This document shows positions 7,371-13,853 of a DNA stretch of 29,897 bases, in pieces. Made by a program: the position numbers and the translations under genes. Each line of letters begins with the position of its first letter. Positions within the stretch are counted from its first letter, which is position 1. This DNA comes from CAYIFA01 sp964362625 (lineage in GTDB: Bacteria; Patescibacteriota; Minisyncoccia; 1-14-0-10-42-19): contig CAYIFA010000006.1 of assembly GCA_964362625.1 (NCBI GenBank), positions 1 to 29,897 on the forward strand, in the 5' to 3' direction. Below the pieces are notes generated by a model. That model was not told the origin of the DNA, ran no database searches, and saw only the letters and a list, made by a program, of their open reading frames with translations.

Positions 7371-7379
7371 ATAATATCA
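7371..7379 (-). promoter_or_regulatory. Extended -10 of polX (leaderless)
   Basis: On the minus strand TGA TATTAT ends 6 bases before the ATG at 7364. No ribosome site is visible. Confidence 0.55.
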
Positions 7380-7443
7380 GGGACCTTGCCCTGAGCGAAG
7401 TCGAAGGGAGCGAGGTCGCGCTCAGTTCGGCATAGTTGAAAGG
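7379..7443. repeat. Degenerate copy of the palindromic repeat family
   Basis: The segment contains CCTTGCCCTGAGCGAAGTCG and CAGTTCGGCATAGTTGAAAGG. The GAGCGAAGTCGA core and the CATAGTTGAA tail are shared with the copies at 124, 13769 and 15533. It lies in the intergenic space between polX and the structured RNA, just upstream of the -35 box at 7446. Confidence 0.6.
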
Positions 7444-7445
7444 AG

Positions 7446-7473
7446 TTGACGGGTTTTATAGGGGGAGTATAAT
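7446..7473 (+). promoter_or_regulatory. Promoter of the structured RNA
   Basis: TTGACG (7446-7451), 16-bp spacer, perfect TATAAT (7468-7473). The predicted start is about 7479-7481, just before the first stem. Confidence 0.7.
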
Positions 7474-7478
7474 AAAAA

Positions 7479-7725
7479 ACGATGCTGGGAGTAGGGGTGA
7501 TACAAAATGCGGAACCTAAATAAAGGGCACAAAGACGCCGCAACACCCCTACCCCAGCAGGCTTTTGCTCTTTCCAACGAATAATTGGCGGCGGGGCTGC
7601 CTTAGCGGCCCCTGATCCGGACGCGGATGAACGGCTAACAGGGTTGCCTTTTCGTGCGACGCTGCGAGCCGTGCCGCCTTTTACCTTACCCCGACCAGCA
7701 TAAGCTGATCGGGGGTTTTCTTTTT
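7479..7725 (+). ncRNA. Structured noncoding RNA of unknown family (about 245 nt)
   Basis: Two folded domains are visible by hand. Domain 1: GCTGGG + GTAGGGGTG (7484-7489, 7491-7499) pairs with CACCCCTAC + CCCAGC (7544-7558), 15 bp with one bulged A. It encloses TGCGG/CCGCA (7508-7512, 7538-7542). Domain 2: outer stem GGCGGC/GCCGCC (7587-7592, 7673-7678) closes a four-way junction. Its three arms are 7593-7600 with 7605-7612, ATCCG/CGGAT (7615-7619, 7624-7628), and ACGGCT/AGCCGT (7631-7636, 7667-7672), the last capped by GTTGC/GCGAC. It has its own promoter and intrinsic terminator. I see no RNase P, SRP, 6S or known riboswitch core. The next gene, a predicted NYN nuclease, has a separate promoter, so this is more likely a free RNA than a leader. 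Confidence 0.7.
7689..7725 (+). terminator. Terminator of the structured RNA
   Basis: CCCCGA-C-CAGC (7689-7699) pairs with GCTG-A-TCGGGG (7704-7714) around ATAA, followed by TTTTCTTTTT. It closely resembles the terminator at 9068-9099 after the next gene. Confidence 0.85.
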
Positions 7726-7731
7726 ACGCTA

Positions 7732-7759
7732 TTGACAAGACTCAATTTTTTGCTAATAT
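7732..7759 (+). promoter_or_regulatory. Promoter of the NYN-domain gene
   Basis: TTGACA (7732-7737), 16-bp spacer, extended -10 TGC TAATAT (TAATAT 7754-7759). The RNA would begin near 7766. It carries two ribosome-site-like stretches, AAAGGAGG at 7768-7775 and AAAGGAGG at 7809-7816. Only the second is at a proper distance from the start codon at 7824. Confidence 0.7.
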
Positions 7760-7823
7760 TTGTCTTGAAAGGAGGACTTTTACAACGGAGCCGATACACC
7801 AAAAGCCCAAAGGAGGTGCGTGA

Positions 7824-9041
7824 GTGATCAAACTGGCTCCACGGGAAGCCGCCTTTGCCAAATGGCTGGTTGAATTGTGCGGAGCAGAAAAAAGATTTTC
7901 CGATAACGGTGTTGGCATAATCTTCCGCTTCAGAGCCGGATATAAAAAGAACGATTCAACTATACGCTCTTTGTTAAATGCGCTTGAAGCCAGAGGGATT
8001 ATCTCCATTGGAAAAGGGCCAAACGCAACTGGCCGCGGCCGTTATATGTTCTCGAGTATTAAAATCCTTAGAGAAGATTTTACGGATCCCGTCCTAGTCC
8101 AAAAAGCAATCGCCCCTGAACCACGCCCGGCCAAAACATCAAACACCCCGCCGTTACCGGCGCCGTCCGGAAACGGAAACCTGCCCGACCGGCAGGCGGG
8201 TCCGAAACAGACCATGGCCATTCTAATAGATTTCGATAACACCGTCATCTCGGCAACTGAAGCCGGATATACGTTTTCACCAAAGAAGCTGAACGAATAT
8301 TGCCGAAAGTTCGGGGTAGCCGAATTCAGAATGGCGTTTCTTTCGCCGCGTTCGCGGGGCGATATTAACCAACACGCCTTTCAGCTAAATTCCGCCGGAT
8401 TCGACCCAGTCATATGCCCCATGTATATCAAGGAAAAAGATTCGGTTGACGAAATCCTCAAAGAAAAAGTGCGCCAGCTCCTGAAATACGTTGACGTTAT
8501 TGTTATCTCGACGGCTGATGGCGACATGAAAAAGGATGCGAGATTCGAAAATCAAGTTTTGGACCAGGGAAAGAAGCTGGAATATGTAGATGTAAAAGCC
8601 CTTGCCCGGGAACTCGCCGGAACAGAAGGTGAGCCCTGCGGTATTCCGTCGGAAAGCAGACGATACGCTGGGTTTCAATCTGCCATCGATATAATAATGT
8701 CGGGACGGTGCACCCTAAACCAAACCGAAGATATTAATGTCAAATTCGTTTGTGAAGCATACGACGCGGCAGTTATGGTTGCCGAAAAGCGTGAATTGTC
8801 TTTCCGAGAGCTAGTACAAGCCAGCTGGGATCGCCTTACCGACAATCGTAAAAGAATGTTCAGGCCAGATGACCTAAAAAGTCTGCTCTCCGCCCTAAAT
8901 CATAAAGACATCATCAAGTCGCATCCGACTCCCAGGTTTACATATTACAAACCAAACCCCTCTCACCAGTTTCCGGCCAAACGCGCCACATACGGCGACC
9001 ACTCCAAACCCAACTCCAGCCGCGTCCAGTTCCAAGCCTAA
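7824..9041 (+). CDS. NYN-domain (PIN-like) putative ribonuclease with winged-helix ends
   Basis: GTG start at 7824, 7 bases after AAAGGAGG. The 405 residues divide into four parts: (1) a winged-helix-like N-terminus (about 1-85, TIRSLLNALEARGIISIGKG); (2) a Pro-rich linker (95-130) holding the repeat-encoded LPDRQAG; (3) a NYN/PIN-like domain (about 131-262); (4) a helical C-terminal part (about 300-377) that could be a second winged helix, with a basic tail. NYN acidic positions are visible: D136/D138 in LIDFDNT, D207/D210 in KDSVDEIL, D232/D234 in STADGDM. Such domains are metal-dependent RNases acting on structured or surveillance RNAs. Its neighbour is the structured RNA at 7479. The RNase activity is a family inference; the target is unknown. 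Confidence 0.75.
   Translation: MIKLAPREAAFAKWLVELCGAEKRFSDNGVGIIFRFRAGYKKNDSTIRSLLNALEARGIISIGKGPNATGRGRYMFSSIKILREDFTDPVLVQKAIAPEPRPAKTSNTPPLPAPSGNGNLPDRQAGPKQTMAILIDFDNTVISATEAGYTFSPKKLNEYCRKFGVAEFRMAFLSPRSRGDINQHAFQLNSAGFDPVICPMYIKEKDSVDEILKEKVRQLLKYVDVIVISTADGDMKKDARFENQVLDQGKKLEYVDVKALARELAGTEGEPCGIPSESRRYAGFQSAIDIIMSGRCTLNQTEDINVKFVCEAYDAAVMVAEKRELSFRELVQASWDRLTDNRKRMFRPDDLKSLLSALNHKDIIKSHPTPRFTYYKPNPSHQFPAKRATYGDHSKPNSSRVQFQA
8180..8200. repeat. Short palindromic repeat inside the NYN gene
   Basis: CCTGCC (8180-8185) and GGCAGG (8191-8196) flank CGACC and are followed by CGGG. Read in frame this gives LPDRQAG. The same palindrome and peptide occur widely in CPR proteins. Here it sits in the linker between the winged helix and the NYN domain, where an insertion is tolerated. 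Confidence 0.7.
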
Positions 9042-9067
9042 AGGTAAAACGCCACCATATACCGTGC

Positions 9068-9099
9068 CCCCGGTCAGCACATGCTGATCGGGGTTTTTT
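9068..9099 (+). terminator. Terminator of the NYN-domain gene
   Basis: CCCCGGTCAGCA (9068-9079) pairs with TGCTGATCGGGG (9082-9093) across CA, followed by six T. It shares the CAGC...GCTGATCGGGG core with 7689-7714. Confidence 0.88.
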
Positions 9100-9103
9100 C
9101 TAT

Positions 9104-9131
9104 AAAAAAGAGGTCCTGCATAGCAGGACCT
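9104..9131 (-). terminator. Terminator downstream of the EndoQ operon
   Basis: AGGTCCTGC (9111-9119) pairs with GCAGGACCT (9123-9131). On the minus strand the hairpin is followed by a run of six T (plus-strand A at 9104-9109). It ends transcription coming from 12184 to 9201. Confidence 0.75.
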
Positions 9132-9200
9132 TTGGGATGAGGAAGGGATGTAAAGGAGCGATGGCGCCAGATAGGTAGAAAGAGAAGAAAGGATTTATTG

Positions 9201-10526
9201 TTATTGGTTGTTTGTTGTCGAGCTANNNNNNNNNNNNNNNNNNNNNNNNNNNNNNNNNNNNNNNNNNNNNNNNNNNNNNNNNNNNNNNNNNNNNNNNNNN
9301 NNNNNNNNNNNNNNNNNNNNNNNNNCAAAAATTTTCACTTTGCCGTATTCGCCGTCATAGCCGGGCTCGATGGCAATCCGACCTTCGCGCACGCGCATGA
9401 TACCTTCGGCTATCTCCGGCAGTGCTATTATTTTTAACTCCTCAAACGGAAGTTCTCCTAATACATCAAACTCCGTACCACCGCGTTCTAGCAAGGTCAT
9501 ATACTCACTCTTAACTTTTTTAGACGAAACTCCTACGCCAACGGCCTCGGCAATAATCTGATCGAGCGGCACGAGATTCTTAAAAGGAACTGAGTTGGCG
9601 TGTTTCGCTCCCGGCTCGCGGTCAGCCAACGCCGCCACCCTATTCATCACCCCGACCGTCACCGGCTTTCGGCAAACCGGGCAGATTTTGCCGTTTTTTT
9701 GGGTTTCTTCCGGTGAAGCGCTATACCCGCAAACCCGGTGGCCATCATAGTGATATTTGCCCTCTTCCGGATAAAACTCAATGGTAAATAAAAAATTTTT
9801 CGGATCGTGCGATTTAATTGCCGACGTGATGCCGCTGAAAGATAATTCGCAGTCAAAAACATTGGCCTCACGCCCAATTCTGGTCAAGGAATGCGAATCG
9901 GAATTGGAGATAAGGCCGATGTTATCCAGTTTAGACCATCTCCAATTCATGGCCGGATCGCTCGACAAACCTGTCTCTACCGCAAAAATCTTTGGCGCGT
10001 ATTCCTCAAAACATTCCTCGAGCGAATCAAAACCGGACATTGAGCCGAAAACCGAAAACCAAGGGGTCCAGCAATGTGCCGGCACTATTGCCGCGTTAGG
10101 ATCAATTTCAAAAACAATTTTGGCGAGCTCCTTGGCGTCCAGCCCCAGAATCGGCCTGCCATCGGACTTAAGATTACCTCTCTGGCCGAGCGCCGCATTT
10201 ATTTTTTCAACCGCCTCAACGGATGGCGCGAAAATTAAATTATGAATCCTGCGTACTTTGCCGCCTTTGGAGTAAATACTGGAGACTTCGGCAGTTAGCA
10301 TAAATCGGGTATCGGAATTTTTGCCCTTCAGTCTATATAATCCGTTTTCAGCGGGTTCCAATTTTGATCTGATTTCTTTCACCCAAGCCGGATGCGTAAA
10401 ATCACCGGTACCCATCACATTAATTCCCTTGAGCCCGGCCCAGTAATCTAAATTCTCCAAGGTCATTTCCTTAGAGACGGCCCGGGCATACGGGGAGTGA
10501 ATATGAAGATCAGCAACAATTCTCAT
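9201..10526 (-). CDS. Endonuclease Q-like PHP-domain protein (3' part in assembly gap)
   Basis: EndoQ-type enzymes cut DNA 5' of uracil, hypoxanthine, xanthine or abasic sites. About 400 residues are readable before the N-run. The PHP motifs are DLHIHS (6-11), GTGDFTHPAW (39-48), PAHCWTPW (149-156) and SNSDSH (207-212). A zinc-binding site follows (H263, C266, C282, C285 in CGY...CPVC), then VGVMNRVAALADR and PGYDGEYGKVKIF. These match the TIGR00375/EndoQ family. The ATG at 10526 overlaps the stop of the upstream zinc-ribbon gene as ATGA. The gap makes the true C-terminus and stop uncertain. The frame after the gap ends at 9201, but the gap length may be arbitrary. Confidence 0.85.
   Translation of the reverse strand: MRIVADLHIHSPYARAVSKEMTLENLDYWAGLKGINVMGTGDFTHPAWVKEIRSKLEPAENGLYRLKGKNSDTRFMLTAEVSSIYSKGGKVRRIHNLIFAPSVEAVEKINAALGQRGNLKSDGRPILGLDAKELAKIVFEIDPNAAIVPAHCWTPWFSVFGSMSGFDSLEECFEEYAPKIFAVETGLSSDPAMNWRWSKLDNIGLISNSDSHSLTRIGREANVFDCELSFSGITSAIKSHDPKNFLFTIEFYPEEGKYHYDGHRVCGYSASPEETQKNGKICPVCRKPVTVGVMNRVAALADREPGAKHANSVPFKNLVPLDQIIAEAVGVGVSSKKVKSEYMTLLERGGTEFDVLGELPFEELKIIALPEIAEGIMRVREGRIAIEPGYDGEYGKVKIFXXXXXXXXXXXXXXXXXXXXXXXXXXXXXXXXXXSSTTNNQ
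9226..9325. other. Assembly gap (100 N)
   Basis: Exactly 100 N, a size often used as a placeholder for a scaffold join of unknown length. It interrupts the 3' end of the EndoQ-like gene. Confidence 0.99.
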
Positions 10527-11038
10527 TTAATCCACGCCATTTTTATTATAAAGGCGTCTTCTGATTTGCCGTGATGGATCTCTGCTTTTGAAAAATGTTT
10601 TTTGAAAGACCGTTCAAGTTTGCGCGCGACGCGCATAGCTAACTGGTTTTCGGAAGTATATATTATCAAATCCTTACCGGAGCTCTTGATATCAAAAATT
10701 CTGTCCATCGGGTCTTTGCGATAAGCCTGATTAGCGGTGCCCAGAGCGGCACGCCTAACTTCTTCGATTTTACCCGCGGGCAGGTTGGTTATACGTATCT
10801 CGCCTTCCCATTCTTTTTCGGACCACATCTGACAAGCCGGGCATTTTTTGAATTCAATTTTTTTGTCTTCCCGGATATACGGAAATTTGCTTAAGTCGTG
10901 GTGCCATGATTTTAAATAATAGGCGGCATTGCAAACCGGACACAAAATAATGCCGGTCTTCCCCGGACCGAATTCTTGTTCTTGGTGCCGCGAAGTCCTA
11001 AATCCCTTGCGGCTGGCCTTGATAGACGATATTTTCAT
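10523..11038 (-). CDS. NMD3-like zinc-ribbon protein, 171 aa
   Basis: Two CxxC pairs (C33/C36 in LCPVCNAAYY and C66/C69 in KKCPACQMW) form a predicted zinc ribbon. An alpha/beta part follows (about 90-171) with DLIIYTSENQLAMRVARKLER. This resembles the N-terminal part of archaeal NMD3-type proteins (COG1499-like) that bacterial genomes often carry under BCAM0308-type names. A role in RNA or ribosome biology is inferred only from the name-giving family. It lies 3 bp after the permease and overlaps EndoQ by 4 bases (ATGA). A perfect TATAAT ends 7 bases before the ATG, inside the last codons of the permease, so it may also be transcribed separately as a leaderless mRNA. Confidence 0.65.
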   Translation of the reverse strand: MKISSIKASRKGFRTSRHQEQEFGPGKTGIILCPVCNAAYYLKSWHHDLSKFPYIREDKKIEFKKCPACQMWSEKEWEGEIRITNLPAGKIEEVRRAALGTANQAYRKDPMDRIFDIKSSGKDLIIYTSENQLAMRVARKLERSFKKHFSKAEIHHGKSEDAFIIKMAWIK

Positions 11039-11041
11039 TTA

Positions 11042-12184
11042 TTAAATTATACGCGTGAGGCGCAAAAGTTCAAGAACCGCGCCGGCAATTGTCAAAATCA
11101 AAACAAACCAGGCAAAAAAGCCTTTGGTAGATAGCCAGGAATGCACGTGTTCCGGAAATTTTTCATGGATTTTACGCGCCATCAAAAAAATAAAACAAGT
11201 CATTACCCCGAGACCAAAGGCGCCGGCAAATCCGACAATCTCCAGAAACTGCGTGGCTCCTAAAAGATAAATTATAATTGATGGGATTATCGTAAAAAGC
11301 CAAGCCGGTAAAATAGGAATATTATAATCCATGGTGAAAATATTACGCATATCCGCAGCCATGGCCAAGTAAGATGTAAAAACCGCGAGAAACCCGATAA
11401 TAGCTCCGATTAAAACAGCCCCACCACCCAAAACAGATGCGAGTCCGGTTAATGCGTCGTCGGTAGTATTTTCGCCGGTTACTCCGACTATCGAAAAGAT
11501 AAAAATCGCGTATAGGGCCGCGGAAATCAGTAAACTGGTTAAAATTACGTTACGCAAATCCCGAAGTCCGAAATTGCGCATGATATCGCGGGTTTCTGAA
11601 ATCGCTGCCATTCCGCCGAAAGAAAAAATGAATACGCCATAAGGCAAGAACCAATTGGGCGCGGAGCCGGTGCTGAAGTTAGATAAATCCACGGCTCTAA
11701 GCGAACCACCGCTAAGATATAGAACAAATAAGACCAGTGGGATAGTCAGATAAAAATCAATTGCGCTTATTTTTTCAAAGCGGAAAATGGTAAGGGCGCC
11801 TGCCAACGCGAAAAACGCCAGCGACCAAAAGAACTGCGAAAATGCCGGAAAAAGAGAGTGCAAAAAGATACCGCCCAAAAGGCCATAAGCCAAAAGCGCG
11901 CCGTGGTAAGTAACAAGTATGAGTAAAAATGACACTCGGGAAGATTTTGGTCCGATCAGTTTTCGGACATAGCCAGTAAAGCGGCCGCTGTCTTCGGAAA
12001 AATAAGCGACTTCCGCGTACCATAGATGCACAACAATCATTACGGCGAGCGTAACAAAAAAATGAAAAGCGCCCCAGCCGACCCCCGCGCGGGCTACCGA
12101 AGCCGGAAGCGCGAAAATCCCCGCCCCGAAAATCAGCCCCAGCATCATCCCGATCCCGTCGCGATATGCCTTAAATCTGCTCAT
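11042..12184 (-). CDS. Amino acid permease (aromatic amino acid / APC-type)
   Basis: A 380-residue integral membrane protein with about 11 hydrophobic segments. It begins GIGMMLGLIFGAGIFALP at residues 11-28, the glycine-rich unwound TM1 signature of APC-fold transporters. Other conserved-looking parts are FSFGGMAAISETRDIMRN (about 188-205) and the GxxAVFTSYLAMAADM region. This fits the Trp/Tyr permease (AAAP/ArAAP) or general APC families; the substrate cannot be told. An import role suits a host-dependent organism. A TATAAT 7 bases upstream of the ATG (12192-12197) indicates a leaderless transcript. It is first in the permease / zinc-ribbon / EndoQ run. Confidence 0.8.
   Translation of the reverse strand: MSRFKAYRDGIGMMLGLIFGAGIFALPASVARAGVGWGAFHFFVTLAVMIVVHLWYAEVAYFSEDSGRFTGYVRKLIGPKSSRVSFLLILVTYHGALLAYGLLGGIFLHSLFPAFSQFFWSLAFFALAGALTIFRFEKISAIDFYLTIPLVLFVLYLSGGSLRAVDLSNFSTGSAPNWFLPYGVFIFSFGGMAAISETRDIMRNFGLRDLRNVILTSLLISAALYAIFIFSIVGVTGENTTDDALTGLASVLGGGAVLIGAIIGFLAVFTSYLAMAADMRNIFTMDYNIPILPAWLFTIIPSIIIYLLGATQFLEIVGFAGAFGLGVMTCFIFLMARKIHEKFPEHVHSWLSTKGFFAWFVLILTIAGAVLELLRLTRII
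11046..11051 (-). promoter_or_regulatory. -10 box of the zinc-ribbon gene (inside permease 3' end)
   Basis: On the minus strand a perfect TATAAT is followed by 7 bases and the ATG at 11038. It overlaps the last permease codons, so it may be an internal operon promoter. The codons ATA ATT TAA could also create it by chance. Confidence 0.4.
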
Positions 12185-12191
12185 TGAACTA

Positions 12192-12206
12192 ATTATAAAC
12201 TATAAT
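12192..12206. promoter_or_regulatory. Overlapping divergent -10 boxes (permease / antiporter)
   Basis: TATAAT on the minus strand at 12192-12197 (7 bases from the permease ATG at 12184). TATAAT on the plus strand at 12201-12206 (14 bases from the antiporter ATG at 12221). The boxes are 3 bp apart, so RNA polymerase cannot occupy both. This predicts mutually exclusive firing. Confidence 0.6.
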
Positions 12207-12220
12207 AAATTAAAGTATCT

Positions 12221-13183
12221 ATGGCCGAATTTTTCCTTTTTATAGTCGGACTGGTCTTGCTCGTTAGAGGAGCGGACTTTCTGGTATATGGCGGGGCGCG
12301 CTTGGCCAGCCGATTCGGTATTTCTGAGCTTATAGTCGGTCTCACCGTCGTCGCGCTTGGCACCTCTTTGCCGGAACTCTCCGTAAGCCTCACCGCGGCC
12401 ATCCGCGGTAGTGCCGATTTGGCGCTAGGCAATGCCGTCGGCAGCAATATAGCCAACCTTCTCTTAATTTTAGGGATCTCATCTATCGTCTACCCGCTTG
12501 CCATAAAACGCCGGACCACGCTTATAGAATTCCCGTTTAGTTTGCTCGCGGCCATAACGCTTTGGATACTGGCTAACGATCAATTCTTCATCAAGTCGCC
12601 GCAAAATATTCTATCTCGGCTTGACGGTTTTATTTTCTTAATATTCGCTTCGGCGTTCGTGTTCTATCTCTACAAAAGTTTCAAGAGCAGATCTGATGAT
12701 TTGCCCGAAATACCGACCAACCACGAAATAAATGTCTGGGAAGCGGGAGCAAAAATTTTTGGCGGCGCGCTACTTCTTATTTTTGGCGGACAAATGGTGG
12801 TGGGGGAAGCGTCGGCAATTGCCGCCGCCCTCGGCGTTAGCCAAACTTTCATTGGCATATTCATTATTGCTTTGGGCACATCGCTTCCGGAACTGGCGAC
12901 GTCGGTCTTGGCCGCCTACAAGAAAAACGCGGATATAGCCGTCGGCAATATCATCGGCTCGAATATTATAAATATCTTTTTGGTCATAGGTATAAGCGCA
13001 ATCGCGCGGCCGCTTGAATATCACGGCCAGCTGAACTTTGACTTGGCGGTATTGATTTTATCTACCACTCTAATTATTGGCGCGATACTATCCGGCAAAA
13101 ATCATAAATTCGAGCGCTCGTTCGGAGTCGTATTTATTCTCGCTTATTTAGCTTATCTGGCATATTCGGTATATAAAATCTAA
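12221..13183 (+). CDS. Sodium/calcium exchanger family antiporter (CaCA, YrbG-like)
   Basis: The 320-residue protein has about ten transmembrane segments in two homologous halves. Each half carries the alpha-repeat: ALGTSLPELSVS with GNAVGSNIANLLLILG in the first (about residues 45-87), and ALGTSLPELATS with GNIIGSNIINIFLVIG in the second (about 211-262). The central loop is hydrophilic (about 155-172). These are the ion-binding motifs of CaCA exchangers that extrude Ca2+ using Na+ or H+. It is divergent from the permease and convergent with the MgtC-like gene. Confidence 0.92.
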   Translation: MAEFFLFIVGLVLLVRGADFLVYGGARLASRFGISELIVGLTVVALGTSLPELSVSLTAAIRGSADLALGNAVGSNIANLLLILGISSIVYPLAIKRRTTLIEFPFSLLAAITLWILANDQFFIKSPQNILSRLDGFIFLIFASAFVFYLYKSFKSRSDDLPEIPTNHEINVWEAGAKIFGGALLLIFGGQMVVGEASAIAAALGVSQTFIGIFIIALGTSLPELATSVLAAYKKNADIAVGNIIGSNIINIFLVIGISAIARPLEYHGQLNFDLAVLILSTTLIIGAILSGKNHKFERSFGVVFILAYLAYLAYSVYKI

Positions 13184-13318
13184 GGGCTTTGCGATTCTGC
13201 AAAATAAGCATGCTTTTTTACTTAAATGAAAAAAGATTAACTCTGTCTAACAAATTGACGACCGCCAAAAGATTAGACAAAAAAATAGACAAATTTTAGC
13301 AAGAATTTTTAGCGCGTC

Positions 13319-13771
13319 TTAAATTTTCTCTCCTCCACTTTCTACATGGTCGATGCGGACTTCAAATTTTTTAAGTGGCCAGAGAATTATCAACGCGATA
13401 ACCGCCGCAAAAAGCGCAACCATATACATCTGAAGGCCAACTGCCATACCTATTGCGGCCGCGGCCCAAAGGCCGGCTGCTGTGGTAAGACCAACGACAT
13501 TCCCGCCTTTAACAAAAATTAATCCGGCTCCCAGAAATCCGATGCCAACCACAACTTGAGAGGCAACCCGGGTCGGATCGGAAATTCCTTCGAAATCGGA
13601 AAACCCAGTTACGGACATGATAGTGAATAGCGCCGCCCCCATAGCCACCAATGCATAGGTACGGAGCCCGGCGGCTTTGCCGCTATGATGGCGCTCAAAG
13701 CCCATGACCAAGCCCAGAAACGCGGCAAATGCGATTTGAAATAAAATTATGAAAGTTTCCGAATCAATCAT
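13319..13771 (-). CDS. MgtC/SapB family membrane protein
   Basis: The 150-residue protein has four to five transmembrane helices. MgtC-type motifs are FLGLVMGFERHHSGKAAGLRTYALVAMGAALFT (about residues 18-50; conserved GxERxxxxKxAGLRT) and VGIGFLGAGLIFVKGGNVVGLTTAAGLWAAAAIGMAVG (about 75-112). MgtC proteins are linked to magnesium homeostasis and ATP synthase modulation. The C-terminal ACT-like domain of longer relatives is missing. The start codon is the terminal CAT of repeat copy 2, so the 5' flank is the mobile repeat rather than a native promoter. Confidence 0.88.
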   Translation of the reverse strand: MIDSETFIILFQIAFAAFLGLVMGFERHHSGKAAGLRTYALVAMGAALFTIMSVTGFSDFEGISDPTRVASQVVVGIGFLGAGLIFVKGGNVVGLTTAAGLWAAAAIGMAVGLQMYMVALFAAVIALIILWPLKKFEVRIDHVESGGEKI

Positions 13772-13853
13772 GGTTCGACTTCGCTCATCCCTCGACTTCG
13801 CTCGGGATCCTGAGCTTGTCGAAGGACCATGACCCTGAACATGGTTGAGGGGT
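13769..13853. repeat. Palindromic intergenic repeat, copy 2
   Basis: Bases 13769-13839 equal 124-194 except for one base (CTTCG versus CTCCG). The ends CATGGTTCGAC / GTCGAAGGACCATG are inverted, and ACCATG..CATGGT forms a further small inverted pair in the tail. It spans the whole gap between the MgtC-like start codon and the end of the LOG-like gene. Confidence 0.87.

Noticed and set aside
7361..7546. 61-codon minus-strand frame upstream of polX
   Set aside because: It covers the repeat, the promoter and the first stem of the structured RNA, with no protein-like features.
7479..7725. RNase P RNA, SRP RNA, 6S RNA, hammerhead or a riboswitch leader
   Set aside because: No RNase P conserved regions (GAAAGTCC, ACAGAAA), no SRP GGAA/AGCAG loop, no CTGATGA...GAAA core. 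A terminator and a separate promoter separate it from the following gene. CCTGATCCGG resembles part of a TPP riboswitch but the rest does not.
9781..10245. 154-codon plus-strand frame opposite the EndoQ gene
   Set aside because: It is antisense to conserved PHP motifs and has low-complexity Ser/Lys composition, so it is a shadow frame.
13184..13318. Possible small gene or terminator in the CaCA/MgtC gap
   Set aside because: It is A/T-rich, with only weak inverted repeats (CTTTTTT/AAAAAAG and TGTCTAA/TTAGACA) and no open frame with a ribosome site; not strong enough to annotate.
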